Below, in pieces: positions 11,036 to 22,100 of a stretch of 64,000 nucleotides of DNA. Every line of letters begins with the position of its first letter. The stretch's first letter is position 1. A program made the position numbers and the translations under genes. The notes beneath the pieces are model-generated. The model saw nothing but the letters and a program-made list of their open reading frames with translations, was not told the DNA's origin and searched no databases. This stretch comes from Lytechinus variegatus (lineage: Eukaryota > Echinodermata > Echinoidea > Temnopleuroida > Toxopneustidae): NCBI RefSeq assembly GCF_018143015.1, contig NC_054748.1:15862967-15926966 (forward strand), read 5' to 3'.

Positions 11036-12800
11036 GAGAATGGTAGATTTGAATTTGTGGGCCACTGATAGATCAGGCAACTCCTACTTCCCTGGATTGA
11101 TCGTTTGAGATACGGTCGCGTACTGCATACTCAAAAAGTTATTATAATTATTGGTTAGTTGAAACTCCAAACTTGAACCGAACAGGCCAACCGGTTTTCG
11201 GCATGATCACTTTCCTCTGAAAGATTAGCTTCTTACGTACCTCCCTGGGATAATAGAGCCAGTGGAATAGAAGTTCAACGATCTAACTAACCATTATTAG
11301 AAAGGTTGATTGATTAAAACATAATTAGAACTGTTCTTGATAGAAAGCAAAATCTTCAAGCTCCAAACAACCGGGTTTTTTTTAATCAGAGAATGTAGAA
11401 ATATCAATTACTAAGACATTTTCCATGTTTGTTGGTGATAATTTATCAAATGTATCGAGTTTGTTACACGAGGACTGCAGTCGCTGCTGAAAAACAAAAT
11501 ATTGGGTCATTAATCCTGAGTTCGCCTACAATTCTTAAGAAGCTCGTGTCACGCTAGCTGCCTTCTTAAAAAGGAGGAGCGAACTGACAGACACTTTGTT
11601 GTGTGGTCACCCATTGACTATTATGTTATAAATAACTAGTCTGTAATAATGTAAATGTTGAAATAACCGTCAATTATACAGAGAAACTAACATGTTTCTA
11701 AGAGGAATGCTTCTTTTGCTACTATCACTATGAATGTAGTGATTAATCTTTTTTTGACGAAAATACTATTTTGTTTTTGTTTATCTGCTTATATTCCTTC
11801 AATTGTATATTTGTTTTGTATCATTTTGTACTTCTTGTTTTGAACAAAATATTGGCAATTGCCAGTGAAGTTCTAATAAATTCAATTCAATTCATAATGT
11901 AGTATTTGATCATTCAAGTGGGCATGTATTACGAGACTACACAGCTTAGAATGCTGCAATATCGTGAATATGATGGTTCGTTTCTGCGTTAATGAATCGA
12001 GTTGGGATTCTCTTGAGTAAGTTAGGCCTGTCTCAGAACGTGTCTTTCTGTAAACGCCTCTTGAGACAGTTCTATCACGAAAGTTAGAAGCGCATTTTGT
12101 TCGTTTTTAATAGTCCGCATTAAATATCAAAATTTGATTATCATGATTATAGAACAAATAACAGCATAGAACTGACTTTACTTCGGATACCAGTTGTTAC
12201 GTTGATTGCAATCTTACTACGTGTTGTGTCCGGTACTGTCAGTCATATTCAGATGGCCGATCATGTACAGTCTTTGGTAAACAATTATCCCATACATTTG
12301 GTTTACATAAGGATGTTCATCAGGGTTCCATATTTAGACCACTTATTTCTTTGATTTTGAAGCGCTACTGAGGAACTTCTTGAGGAACAAAAATTGTAAA
12401 TAAGAAAACAAAATCCTAAGTGGAAATAATTAGAGCACAAAACGTCACTAATGTGCTCATCATCATCATTTGAATGAAACCCCCCAAAAATGTAGTATTT
12501 TTTTTATTCTGTTGGGTCATAATTAATGCCGTCTATTTTTTTATGAAATGCCTAAAAATTCAGTGTGAGCACGGATTCTGAAGTAGATGAAGCTGGCCTT
12601 ACTCAAATCCAACGAAAATTTATGCATTCGAACAATGAAAGGAAAGCATAGTGCCATTCGAAAATAGCCTGTGTTGTAATAAATTAGAAGCATTAACAAT
12701 ATCATTGACCTAAATAATGCGATATTAAAATAAAGTCATAAGGCACACCATAGATAACGTTCATTTTTTTTACTTTTACAAGAAAGGTACAGAAACCGTC
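11036..12800 (+). other. 3' UTR and intergenic DNA; AATAAA at 11875
   Basis: The first canonical AATAAA downstream of the receptor stop is at 11875-11880. It is followed by ATTCAATTCAATTCA, a short-repeat tail also typical of LINE 3' ends, so it may belong to a LINE remnant (about 11760-11895) rather than to the receptor. Nothing else recognised to 12800. Confidence 0.4.
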
Positions 12801-12819
12801 CAATTATTTATCACGGATA

Positions 12820-13014
12820 TTATGAAAGCTTGTCTAAGGCAAACCATACCATAGCGTATTCAGTTGAAGGAAATTTCCTGAATCCGTATTGATCACTATT
12901 TAGTAATCTGTTGCTTGTCGTAAACCTGTATAACATATCATAAATAAGTTGTTCTAATGTCTTTAAAAGGCATGGGAGTATAAAATAACCAATAATTGTT
13001 GAATAAGTTTGCAT
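12820..13014 (-). mobile_element. LINE reverse-transcriptase fragment
   Basis: The minus strand reads LEQLIYDMLYRF, then NRLLNSDQYGFRKFPSTEYA, the RT fingers motif (QyGFR-x-x-STe-A) of Jockey/CR1-type LINEs. Only about 60 residues remain. Confidence 0.65.
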
Positions 13015-13023
13015 AATGTATCT

Positions 13024-13347
13024 AGATTGCTATTACAATAGCACCCGCTACGGTGATCGTGCCTTCGCCGTATGTGCTCCTAGGCTTTGGAATGCTCTCC
13101 CGGTCTACGTTCGTGACTCTCCAACAATTTCCACATTTAAGATTAGGTTGAAAACATACCTTTTTAATCAGTAATCTGTTTTGTTATTCCATGTATTTTT
13201 CATGCATTTTCCTTAATTTTTTGTAGTCTTTAAGTGTATATTATTCTGTATTCTGTTACTTGCAATTTTTGACTATGTATCCAGCGCTTAGAAACAACGC
13301 GTATTAAGCGCTTTATAAATGTTGATTATTATTTATTATTATTTTAC
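13024..13347 (+). mobile_element. CR1/L2-like LINE 3' end
   Basis: It encodes the conserved C terminus GDRAFAVCAPRLWNALP, then TFKIRLKTYLF and stop. A 3' UTR ends in AGCGCTTTATAAATGTTGATT plus an ATT-repeat tail, as in CR1/L2-type elements. The adjoining RT fragment is on the other strand, so two insertions meet here. Confidence 0.75.
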
Positions 13348-13980
13348 TTCTGATATCAAGGAGGTAAAACTAGCAGAAAATTATAAGTTCAAAATAAAAA
13401 CAAGGGTTTTGACTATACATGTACCTCCAATGATATGATTAAACAGATAAGTGTTCATTTCGTCTTGTCCAGATGAATTTCGAGATACACACTTTCGTTT
13501 ATTCCTTCGGGAGTGTTAAGCCGTTTGGCTCATCGCAATTATTTGTTTAATGATCATTATCAGATATTGGTTGTTTAGATCATAAGGAATACGGAAAAGT
13601 AATGTCCGTTTTTATTTAAGAGGCTAGAAAATATGACCATGTTTATCCTTTGTTCACGGGATACATGTCAAAAAAAAAGATTGACGCGTGATAAATGAAT
13701 GTTTTGTTTTGTAGTCCATAATGAATAACTTGACACCTTCTTCTTCTTAAGTTATTCCAGTCTGGTGAGCTATACACAGAATAGTGTGCAGGTTAGTACA
13801 CGCAGACAATGTACACATAAAGGGTGACCAGACAATGGTGGTAAAGACAAGGGGGTTACAAGTAAAAGTTTGGACAATGAGACCATAAGTACATATACGT
13901 AGTGACGTATTTCAGTCAGGTATTGAAAAGGGTGATCTTATGAAAGTCTCGAATGTCAGGCTTGATCCGTCCTTGGACTC

Positions 13981-14397
13981 TCAACAAGAGGAGTCTAGCA
14001 ATAGGTACTGACTTTCTGTAGGAAGAGGTCTATCCAGAACATCTCTTACTTCAGCTGGAAAATTGGAGAGAGCTTTACCCTTTTCCTCGGAATACGTCTC
14101 ACACTCTCCATATATTATATGTTCCATAGTTTCATCTCCAGATCTACATGCTGTACACCACGTAAACCTTTGTGATCTACAGAGTCTACTTCTGGTGAGG
14201 TAGGTGTGGGAGAAAAGTTGTGCCCTGATGGTGACTACTTGTCTCAGCGTTTGGAGGATCAATCGTAGAAGGGTAAGGGTTCTGGATGTGGGCTGGGCAT
14301 ACTCCGACAAACAGAGATAGAGAAGACCGTTCATTAATCTGCAGACTGGTGGCAGTGCGAGTTGAAGAGAAGTTGACTTATTGTGAGAGGATGGCAC
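13981..14397 (-). mobile_element. LINE ORF2 C-terminal fragment with Cys-His motif
   Basis: The minus strand encodes a 138-residue open frame with FTWCTACRSGDETMEHIIYG followed by ECETYSEEK. This is the C-x2-C...H...C pattern found after the RT/RNase H region of many LINEs. Clade uncertain; no termini found. Confidence 0.5.
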
Positions 14398-14467
14398 TGG
14401 ACTAGAGTGATCATTAGAGACTTATCGTTTTCTGCGACGAGCTATGTGGACATACAAGATATAAAAA

Positions 14468-14486
14468 AAAACACACACACACACAA
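14468..14486. repeat. CA microsatellite
   Basis: About nine CA units directly after an A-run. Confidence 0.85.
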
Positions 14487-14877
14487 ATAATATGTAATCA
14501 GATCGTAACATATATAGCCTCTTTCGTCGACAAGAGTACATTCAAGGTCAGAAATATGATTGATATTGACGGGAAAGACCGTCTCTTTTCCCCTGTTGAT
14601 GTAGCATTTCATCTTTACCTATGTTGTTTTTACATCTGCCATCTTTACCTCTGCAATCTTTAACCTCTGTCATTTTTTTACCTTTCTCTCCCAATTGTTT
14701 CTTTACTGCTACCTTTGTCCTTTTTCGTGTCAACCTTGTCAATAAACTTGCTTTTTCTTTACCAAGGACCTTCATGCCCTTACACTTCTTTTATATTTAC
14801 GTCAAAATATTAAATCATGTCTCTCCGTCTATGCGCCATCTTCCCCTTTTCAGATATGACTTGTTTAAATAACTAAT

Positions 14878-15063
14878 CAGGAACGGTTTGAAAGGGGGGG
14901 GGGGCTGAGCCAAAAGTGGGGGGGGGGAGTTTACTATGTAAAAAAATGGCAATCAGCCGGTCATTTTTACGTTTTTGTACATATTTTTTCAAGGAAAAAT
15001 GTGGGTGGGGGGGGGGGCGAAGCCCACCTAGCTCCCCCCCCCCCCCCCGTTCTGCGGTCCCTG
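14878..15063. mobile_element. hAT-like MITE with G/C runs
   Basis: Starts CAGGAACGG and ends CGGTCCCTG, with long G runs near both ends. A related fragment in the opposite orientation lies at about 18250-18351. The 8-bp duplication is not exact (CTAAT shared). Confidence 0.5.
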
Positions 15064-16612
15064 CTAATGTAACACTTCAATCAAAATGTCAAATGGAATG
15101 GTCATTTCTTTTCCCATGCCTTTCCTTTTCTCGTATTTTTAAAGCATTATTTTGGCATTCATTTGAATACACATCACTTTTATTTGACATTCAAATCATA
15201 ACAATAAAGGCAAACCAAAGAAGACCAAAGATTATCTGAATAAACAAAACATACACGATTGACCTAAATTTATGACAGACTGCATTAACAAAGTGGCATT
15301 TATAATATAATTTATAATTATTTGCACGAATCGAAAATACATATTTATATAAAAAATGAAACTATATTGTCGAAGCGCTATAGGTAAAAAAGTGATCTAA
15401 AGCACTTCAGAGAGAATTTGAAAAAAAAAATTACCAATGGAAATATGAACATCTTTTATCCCATTTCAATGTGATGAATTAAAAAAGAGCTCTTCACAAA
15501 AGATTAATGATCATGCGTATTCGTAATAACGAGTTTGTTCCTAATCTCTATACTACCTGTTTATGACCACTGACATGTCAATAGATCGAGAGGTATCAGC
15601 ATGACTTTAATGTATCGATTGAAATAAGCTACAATATGACTTCCTTACCCACAAAAGAAGCTAGAAATGTAAAAAAAAAATAAAAAGAAAGAAAGAAATC
15701 GACATGAGAGAGGGCATTTTAAAAAGTTGGATATATCGATATTTTGCAGCAATATACGAGGACAAGGCCATAATTCCATTCAGAACAAAATCAGGCAGTA
15801 CAACCCTGAAAGAGTCTTAATGTAATTTGTGGATCAATAGCAAGACGCAATTCTTTTGTGATGTTCAGGCAAAGACTATTCATTCCTCGAAAATCCAGAA
15901 GGCGGCGATAATAATAAAAATCAGAGCTGAACACCGTCAGTTTCTAGCCAGTATAAAGGACTTTGGTAACTTGAAATGTTACAGATGGCTACAAATGTCA
16001 TCTGACATACAAAAGCATATGAACGGGTTCTTTCGCAACATCTTCTTCAATCTTTGTTTAGCAATGAATGAAGCATCTGAGTGAACAGATTGGATACACA
16101 AAACATGGATGTAGGTGTTTGAAAAAATGATTCGAGTCAATTCATGAGACGATCATCCACATCAGATACTGCTTTCCAACTGTAGAGAATCTCACCGGAT
16201 CTTCTCGAAATGTGTACGTCATCGTGGTCTGCGTGATTCGAAGCATTAAACCATTAATGTTCTTAGCTGAAATAAGGCAAATCATTTATTCAAAAGGGGA
16301 CGTTTCTCGGTAACTTGCTCTTGCGGAAAATTGAGTCTTGCAGTTCTCCAGGAACGGAGGGATTCAACAAAGAAGAAGAAGGTTGCCAAAGACCGATACC
16401 ATCACAAGATTTATACATTATACCAGTACACCGGATATCCGCAGATATTTCGAAACGTCTTAAAAGAAATTTATGCGAACAGGTCCGAAGAATGAGACTC
16501 TTCATATACATATGTATCTGAAATAACGCCAGTCAGTCATTCATTTATATTTGTTAGTCTGAGATACAAACGCTGAAATCTAAATCAACGACTGTCTACT
16601 GAATATCAACGG
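15064..16612. other. Intergenic region upstream of GPCR 1
   Basis: No exon or RNA gene recognised. A frame at 15827-16084 (+) has no recognisable domain. The GPCR promoter presumably lies here but no TATA or other element stood out. Confidence 0.4.
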
Positions 16613-17638
16613 ATGAAGATGGAATATTATACCCTTTTTAATCAAACAAGATTTCTACTTTACGATTATCCGGGAAAGAATATCTTTTACTTTAGCTTTT
16701 GCCTTCCGATGATTCTCATCCTCTTCATTGGTAACGTAATCGTCATAGCAACGGTTTTTACTTACAACAGTTTAAAGAAACCAACTTACTTGATCCTAAC
16801 AAGTCTCGCTGTAACCGATCTCCTCACAAGCGTGATCGCGATACCCATGGAGATATACCGTCGGACAAATGTGAACGATATCACTTGCTCGGCGCGATGG
16901 GAGGTCTATTTATTGGGAATGACGTACATCTGTGGGTTTGACTCGATGCTTCACATGGTAATGGTCACGTTTGATCGCTATGTCGCCGTAGTGAAGCCGC
17001 TCCGATACAACGCATTGGTGACAAAGGAACGCATAGCAATCGCAGTGGTGATTGGATGGATAATATCCGTCTTCTCGGTTATCGGTCAGGCTGTAATCTA
17101 TCATAGCAAGGAAACGGTCCCATCGGCTATCTGTGTTGGAATCCGATACGATCCGGATATTTACTCGATTTTGTTGGACCTTACCATATTCGTAATGACT
17201 ACAACATCGGGCATGACCATGATTATCTTAAACGCAGTCATCCTGAGGACTGCGATCAGACAGCTTCGACGGATCGCCGACGTTGAACGTGCTTTGGACA
17301 ACGCAACCGGTGGCTCGGAAAGCCGGGAGGAAGCGGCTAGAAAGATGAAAGCGTGCAAGGTGATTATCTGCGTAGTGACCGCGTTCATTATCTGTCATAC
17401 ACCAATCGGGATCATGCATCTTTGTTTCGCCGTTTCAGACAGCGTTTTACTGAACGGAGTTATGAATGAAATATCATTTGTTTTGTATCTGATCAGTTCG
17501 GCGGTCAACCCACTCATTTATTGCCTCGTTGATCGCGTTTTCAGGGAATGCGCATGGCGCATGCTCAGTTCACGTGCCGTCAGATTGTATCAAAGAGACA
17601 ACGGTCAGACATCGGATGGTGTTGTTAGCCTTGCCTAA
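16613..17638 (+). CDS. Intronless rhodopsin-like (class A) GPCR 1
   Basis: A 341-residue single-exon seven-transmembrane receptor. Seen: N-glycosylation site NQT at residue 10; TM1 GNVIVIATV; TM2 LTSLAVTDLL; the ITC cysteine at the top of TM3, with AIC in loop 2 as likely disulfide partner; DRYVAVVKPLRY at the end of TM3; tryptophan in TM4 (VIGWIIS); a short basic third loop; TM6 IICHTPIGI, with His where most class A receptors have Trp; TM7 NPLIYCLVDRVF. Length and motifs are normal for the class and no break is seen. The start is the upstream Met; a second Met lies two codons on. GPCR 2 at 31951 is a clear paralogue. The ligand is unknown; sea urchin genomes are known for lineage-specific intronless class A expansions. 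It is convergent with lectin 1, 1.2 kb away. Confidence 0.9.
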   Translation: MKMEYYTLFNQTRFLLYDYPGKNIFYFSFCLPMILILFIGNVIVIATVFTYNSLKKPTYLILTSLAVTDLLTSVIAIPMEIYRRTNVNDITCSARWEVYLLGMTYICGFDSMLHMVMVTFDRYVAVVKPLRYNALVTKERIAIAVVIGWIISVFSVIGQAVIYHSKETVPSAICVGIRYDPDIYSILLDLTIFVMTTTSGMTMIILNAVILRTAIRQLRRIADVERALDNATGGSESREEAARKMKACKVIICVVTAFIICHTPIGIMHLCFAVSDSVLLNGVMNEISFVLYLISSAVNPLIYCLVDRVFRECAWRMLSSRAVRLYQRDNGQTSDGVVSLA

Positions 17639-17859
17639 CAGAGATGGCTGAACTCGACGCTTGTTCCTGTTTCATTGTAGCGATGAACTTGTTTTAAAAA
17701 TTGGAGTATATTTAAATGACGCTGCATTTCGAATATGGTGATCCTAGGCTCCCTCTCCCCAGTCGTTTCTGGTCGTATGTTATCTTTTTGCCACAGATTG
17801 CTGCAACCGCTATATCTGTGGCACAATTAACTGACGGAAAAATATTGAATATCCCGTCT

Positions 17860-18171
17860 GTTATTAAAACTAGACCTCCGGAACCAGGTCCGGCAACAGA
17901 CTTTGAAGCGCAGGGGCTGCGGTCCAGTAATAGACCAACTGTGGCCTACGGGTAAAGGCCCAGTCTCATTGGTTATCAAAACTAGACCTCCGAAACCAGA
18001 TCCGGCAACAGAGGCATAGGATCAGTGGTCCAGTAATAGACCAATTATGGTCTACGGGAACCGGCCAGTCTGTTATCAAAACTAGACCTCCGAAACCAGA
18101 TCCGGCAACAGAGGCTTAGGATCAGTGGTCCAGTAATAGACCAATTATGGCCTATGGGTACCAGCCCAGTT
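17860..18171. repeat. Three-unit tandem repeat, ~100-112 bp unit
   Basis: Units begin at 17860, 17972 and 18072 with GTTATYAAAACTAGACCTCC and share CCGGCAACAGA and GTCCAGTAATAGACCAA. Units 2 and 3 are nearly identical; unit 1 is longer and more diverged. Lies just past GPCR 1. Confidence 0.85.
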
Positions 18172-18249
18172 GTAGACCTTGGTCTATACAGTCAATTAAA
18201 ATGGGAGATAATTTGTTTGTATATACAATCTTGTATCCTAAATACCTAA

Positions 18250-18351
18250 ATACACACCGATTATTCGCTATGCCGCGGAAGTGTGTACAAAAACGTGAAA
18301 AAAATGGTCAGCCCCCCCCCCCCCCTTTGAAAACCGCTCAGCGGCCCCTGT
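18250..18351 (-). mobile_element. Fragment of G-run hAT-like MITE
   Basis: Matches the reverse complement of the element at 14878 (CGTGAAAAAAATGG, a C14 run, CGGCCCCTG end). The other end is missing. Confidence 0.45.
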
Positions 18352-18874
18352 AATAAGCAAAAAGTATTACCAGAACAGTTATTATTCAGTTATTATTTTT
18401 CACCTTTATGGTATTAACAATCAGTATGTGTAGGACTACCCATTAAAATTGTAATTATTTCACCAGTAGACATTTTGTGATAGATATTCATAAAATTCTC
18501 CTTGCCCTACATATTGCAGGTCTACTGATCTCATTTCAACTATCCTGATCAAACCGAGAAACGTCTGCTGTTCACTGGGGAAAGACTGTTCGGGTGAAGT
18601 ACCCCAAAAGCGACAATGCTAACTGCAGCTCTACATTACAACGAATTCTTTTGTTTCTCAAAAAGTCTGGTGTCAGACTTATGTAGGTCCTATCACTCCT
18701 ATGCTATCTCTAATTACATCTCAATTTCTGACTTTCATGTAGGTCTACCTGAAAAGCTTTAGTGGAACCAAAAGCTTCAGTCCCTGCGCCATCGGCTGTT
18801 CCATTGAACTACGTTGGCTATCCTTACTGGGGATGGTGGGCAAATTACAGATTTAACAGATCCAAATAAATTAT

Positions 18875-19126
18875 TTAGATAGCTGCCTTGCAGACGAAGG
18901 GGGCAGCGATAGTATCACACGGCACGTCGTGCCAAAGCTTCACCGGGTCACCTTCGGCACCCCAGAAAGACACGCAGTTTTCGATTCCTCCAATATTGTC
19001 GGGCTGCGTTGGTCCCCACAAGTCGTAATCATCCGGTGACCCGTCGGTCCAAACGAAGGGTTGTTCCAGAGGCGCATTCGTCGGTTTATGATATCCAATC
19101 CATAAGAAAGCACCAATGTATTCCTC
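18875..19126 (-). CDS. Lectin 1 exon 4: C-terminal half of CTLD
   Basis: 84 codons including TAA, acceptor GGCTTAACAG. Holds EEYIGAFLWIGY, WTDGSPDDY, TQPDN, ENCVSFW, LWHDVPCD and FVCKAAI. The TTAA in its acceptor is the same site that received a MITE in lectin 2. Confidence 0.9.
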   Translation of the reverse strand, partial: EEYIGAFLWIGYHKPTNAPLEQPFVWTDGSPDDYDLWGPTQPDNIGGIENCVSFWGAEGDPVKLWHDVPCDTIAAPFVCKAAI

Positions 19127-22100
19127 CTGTTAAGCCAACAACCAAAGTGATAGCAATTAAATACATGATAATAATAAAAAAAAATCCTCTTCATGCAGCA
19201 TTTTCACCAAGTGGTGTCATTTGTGTGTGGGTGTGCTCCCAAATTATGGCCATCGTTAAGAAATAAATGAACCAAGGACAGGGGGGGGGGGTGAAAGATC
19301 AACAGTAATTAGGAAGAAAAGAAAGTCTCACAAATTTTTATCAAGAAAATCAATGACGACACATTTGATTAATATCACTCTACTATTATATCAAAATATC
19401 ATGATGCCGCCCCTGGTTCATCTTTCCGTAACCTTCAATTAAAAATGTTAACCAGATACTTATACTTACCAAGCTCACCCATAAGTCATAGACGAACGCA
19501 TTCTCAGCGGCACTGTGTATTGAGACCAAATCGGCTTCCAAACCCGCAATCGTCCGACACGTCCACAAGGCGGTGGCAAAATTGACTGGATCCCGGAAAT
19601 AGGCATAGCACCACCCGTCATAGTACGACCAGGATTCGGCGCAAGACTTCGTCGGAGTTGTGGGTGTCAATGGATTTGTTGATGTTGATATAGTTGATAA
19701 GGTTGTTGGTGTTCCTGAAGCTGTTGAGGACGTCGCTGAAGATGACGCGATTGATGTAAATGATGAAAGCGCCGACGTTTTTGTTGTAAGGGTCGGTTGT
19801 GTTGTTGTAGTTAATGAAGTATGAGTTGCGGCTGTTGATGTTAATGCTGACATGGTTAATAAGGGTGCAGATATTGATGTATTTCCTGATGATGGTGTTG
19901 ACGGCGTTGTCGAGACTGATGTGATTTTTTTAGATGATTGGATTGTTTTAGTTAATGAGAGGCTCTTAGGACTTGATGGGGATGGCAGAGTGGTTAGAGT
20001 TGATGAGGCTTGGGTTGGAGATGCTGAGATCGTTGAAGTGGTATCAGCTCCTATTGATAATAAAAATACAAATGAGAATCGTATCACAGTCTTTGTACCA
20101 GTCGGAGGCAAAAAGTACACTGCAAAAATTCTGGGGTTGATTTAACACCAGCCCGGAGTATGTCCACACCCGAGAAGTGTTAAACAACACCAGTTTTCGT
20201 TTTGGCCTAACACCAGATAGGTGTTTGTACAACACCAATTAGTATTAAAACAGCATCGGTTTGAATTCAAACTGGCGTTGCCTTCAATACATCTCTGGTG
20301 TGGACAAATATAGATTCCGGGCTTGTGTTCAACACCGGAGATTTTGCCTTGTACATGTAGATGATTTGTGATCAAGAGGGCATACTTTCATCGGCTTTCT
20401 CACTTGGATAGAGGATCAATCAAAATAGCTCCGAGATATCGAGTCAGACTGGATTATGTTCGCTCACGAACGACGGCAGAAAAGAGGTTCAGCATCAGTA
20501 GTCTGTCAGCTATATTTGCCTTACCCTCTGCCGAGTAAAATATTGTACTATCACTCCATTTCGATTACTGAGGTAATTGAGATGAGGGTCCTTTTTATTC
20601 TTTTCAAATGCCTTTTCGCTGACGTTCTAATTATTTTGTTCTTACTTTTATTCCACAGTATCCTCTATAACATTCAAATAATCAGCCGACAATTCAATGC
20701 TGTAATGAGATGAAAAGCTACGTTTAAAACGGTGAAAGGTTACATCTATATTTATGAATAAAAAATCAAATCAGACGTGTATAATAGCAGAGGCTCTCTT
20801 TGAAAGATTAAATCATAATTTAGGGAGCAACAGCAAGTAAACGAATATTCTATATACATCACTCTATGACTGATGGCTGCATCATGATTACAATTGTTTC
20901 AAAGTGCCATCAACTTGTCGAATTTTTCATATTTCCATCTCGCCAACTCGACATAAGTATTAACATGGCAATATAGGGCTTACTACAATCTTTTGTATGT
21001 CGACTCGGCGGGGTAAATTATTTTGCCGTCTTAGAAGGTTTGTAAAAATGGATAGGCCCACTGCTTATTAGAGCCGAGGGATTTATGTATACCATGTATA
21101 ACCGGTGTGTTGGCTCAGTTAGTAGAGCGTCCGTCTCACAACCGGGAGGTCGGGGGTTCAAACCCCGGCCGCGTCAGACCAAAAGACGTTAAAACTGGGA
21201 GTTGCTGCTACCATGTTTGGCGTTCAACGATTCAGTCGAAAGAGCCTCGTCGATCTGGCGCTGCACAGTGGCTGCCAGGCCCACGATCAATTGGGCATAG
21301 CAAATTTTCGGCGTACTTCATTTCATGTCTATTTTGAAAAATAAACAATGGATTTATCAGTTTTTTATCATAATAAAAAGGAAAGTATACCTGGAAGAAG
21401 GCATACAAACGTTGCAGAACGAACGTTCATTCTCAACACATTCATAACAGGAGCAGCGGGTACTGGTAGCAAAGTGATGACGTCACCATTGGCCGATGTT
21501 ATGGAACCGCACGTGGCTCGGCAGGAGTTCGGCACCACTTCGGCAACTGTCATGACTGTAAAGGAAATAATGCATAGCCAATATTGTGATGTTAACCGGA
21601 GTAAACGTAGACCATATCAGTTATTTTACTCCGATTTCTAAAGTTACCACTTACATGACATTAGAGAAATTTTACAGGCCAAATGACGCACTATTGTAAG
21701 TTATAATTTGTCCCTCAGATGATCCTCCTTAATATGATTAAAGTGACTTGAATTACATACTTAATATTCATGTGTCCCAGGACACGTTTTTACATGACAT
21801 GACACAAACATTTGTGATGCACATAGGTATGTCATTGTTGACATTTTGATCATTTCACACGCAACATTTGTATCATGTCTTACGTAACTATGTCAAATTA
21901 CACAATATTGCTGTTGTATACGTCGCTCGTTCGACTCTCTTGTGTGTGCCAATTGACTCAGATTAGCGAGTCGTTTTGACTCTCACTTCATTTACAAGGG
22001 GCCATCCAGGAGACAAGTGAGCGATGAACCTCGAAAAATTATTTGGTTCGAGTTAAATGGATGTTATTGAAACGCCTTATTTATTGTTACGTTACCTCTT

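Noticed and set aside
11875-11895. Definite poly-A site of the receptor gene
   Set aside because: AATAAA is followed by an ATTCA repeat tail typical of LINE 3' ends, so ownership is ambiguous.
15827-16084. 85-codon plus-strand frame upstream of GPCR 1
   Set aside because: No signal peptide, domain or paralogue near GPCR 2; likely chance.
19852-20145. 97-codon plus-strand frame rich in Asp/Val
   Set aside because: Exact antisense of the lectin 1 Ser/Thr stalk exon.
21348-21641. 97-codon plus-strand frame
   Set aside because: Antisense to lectin 1 exon 2; the minus strand has the splice sites and conservation.
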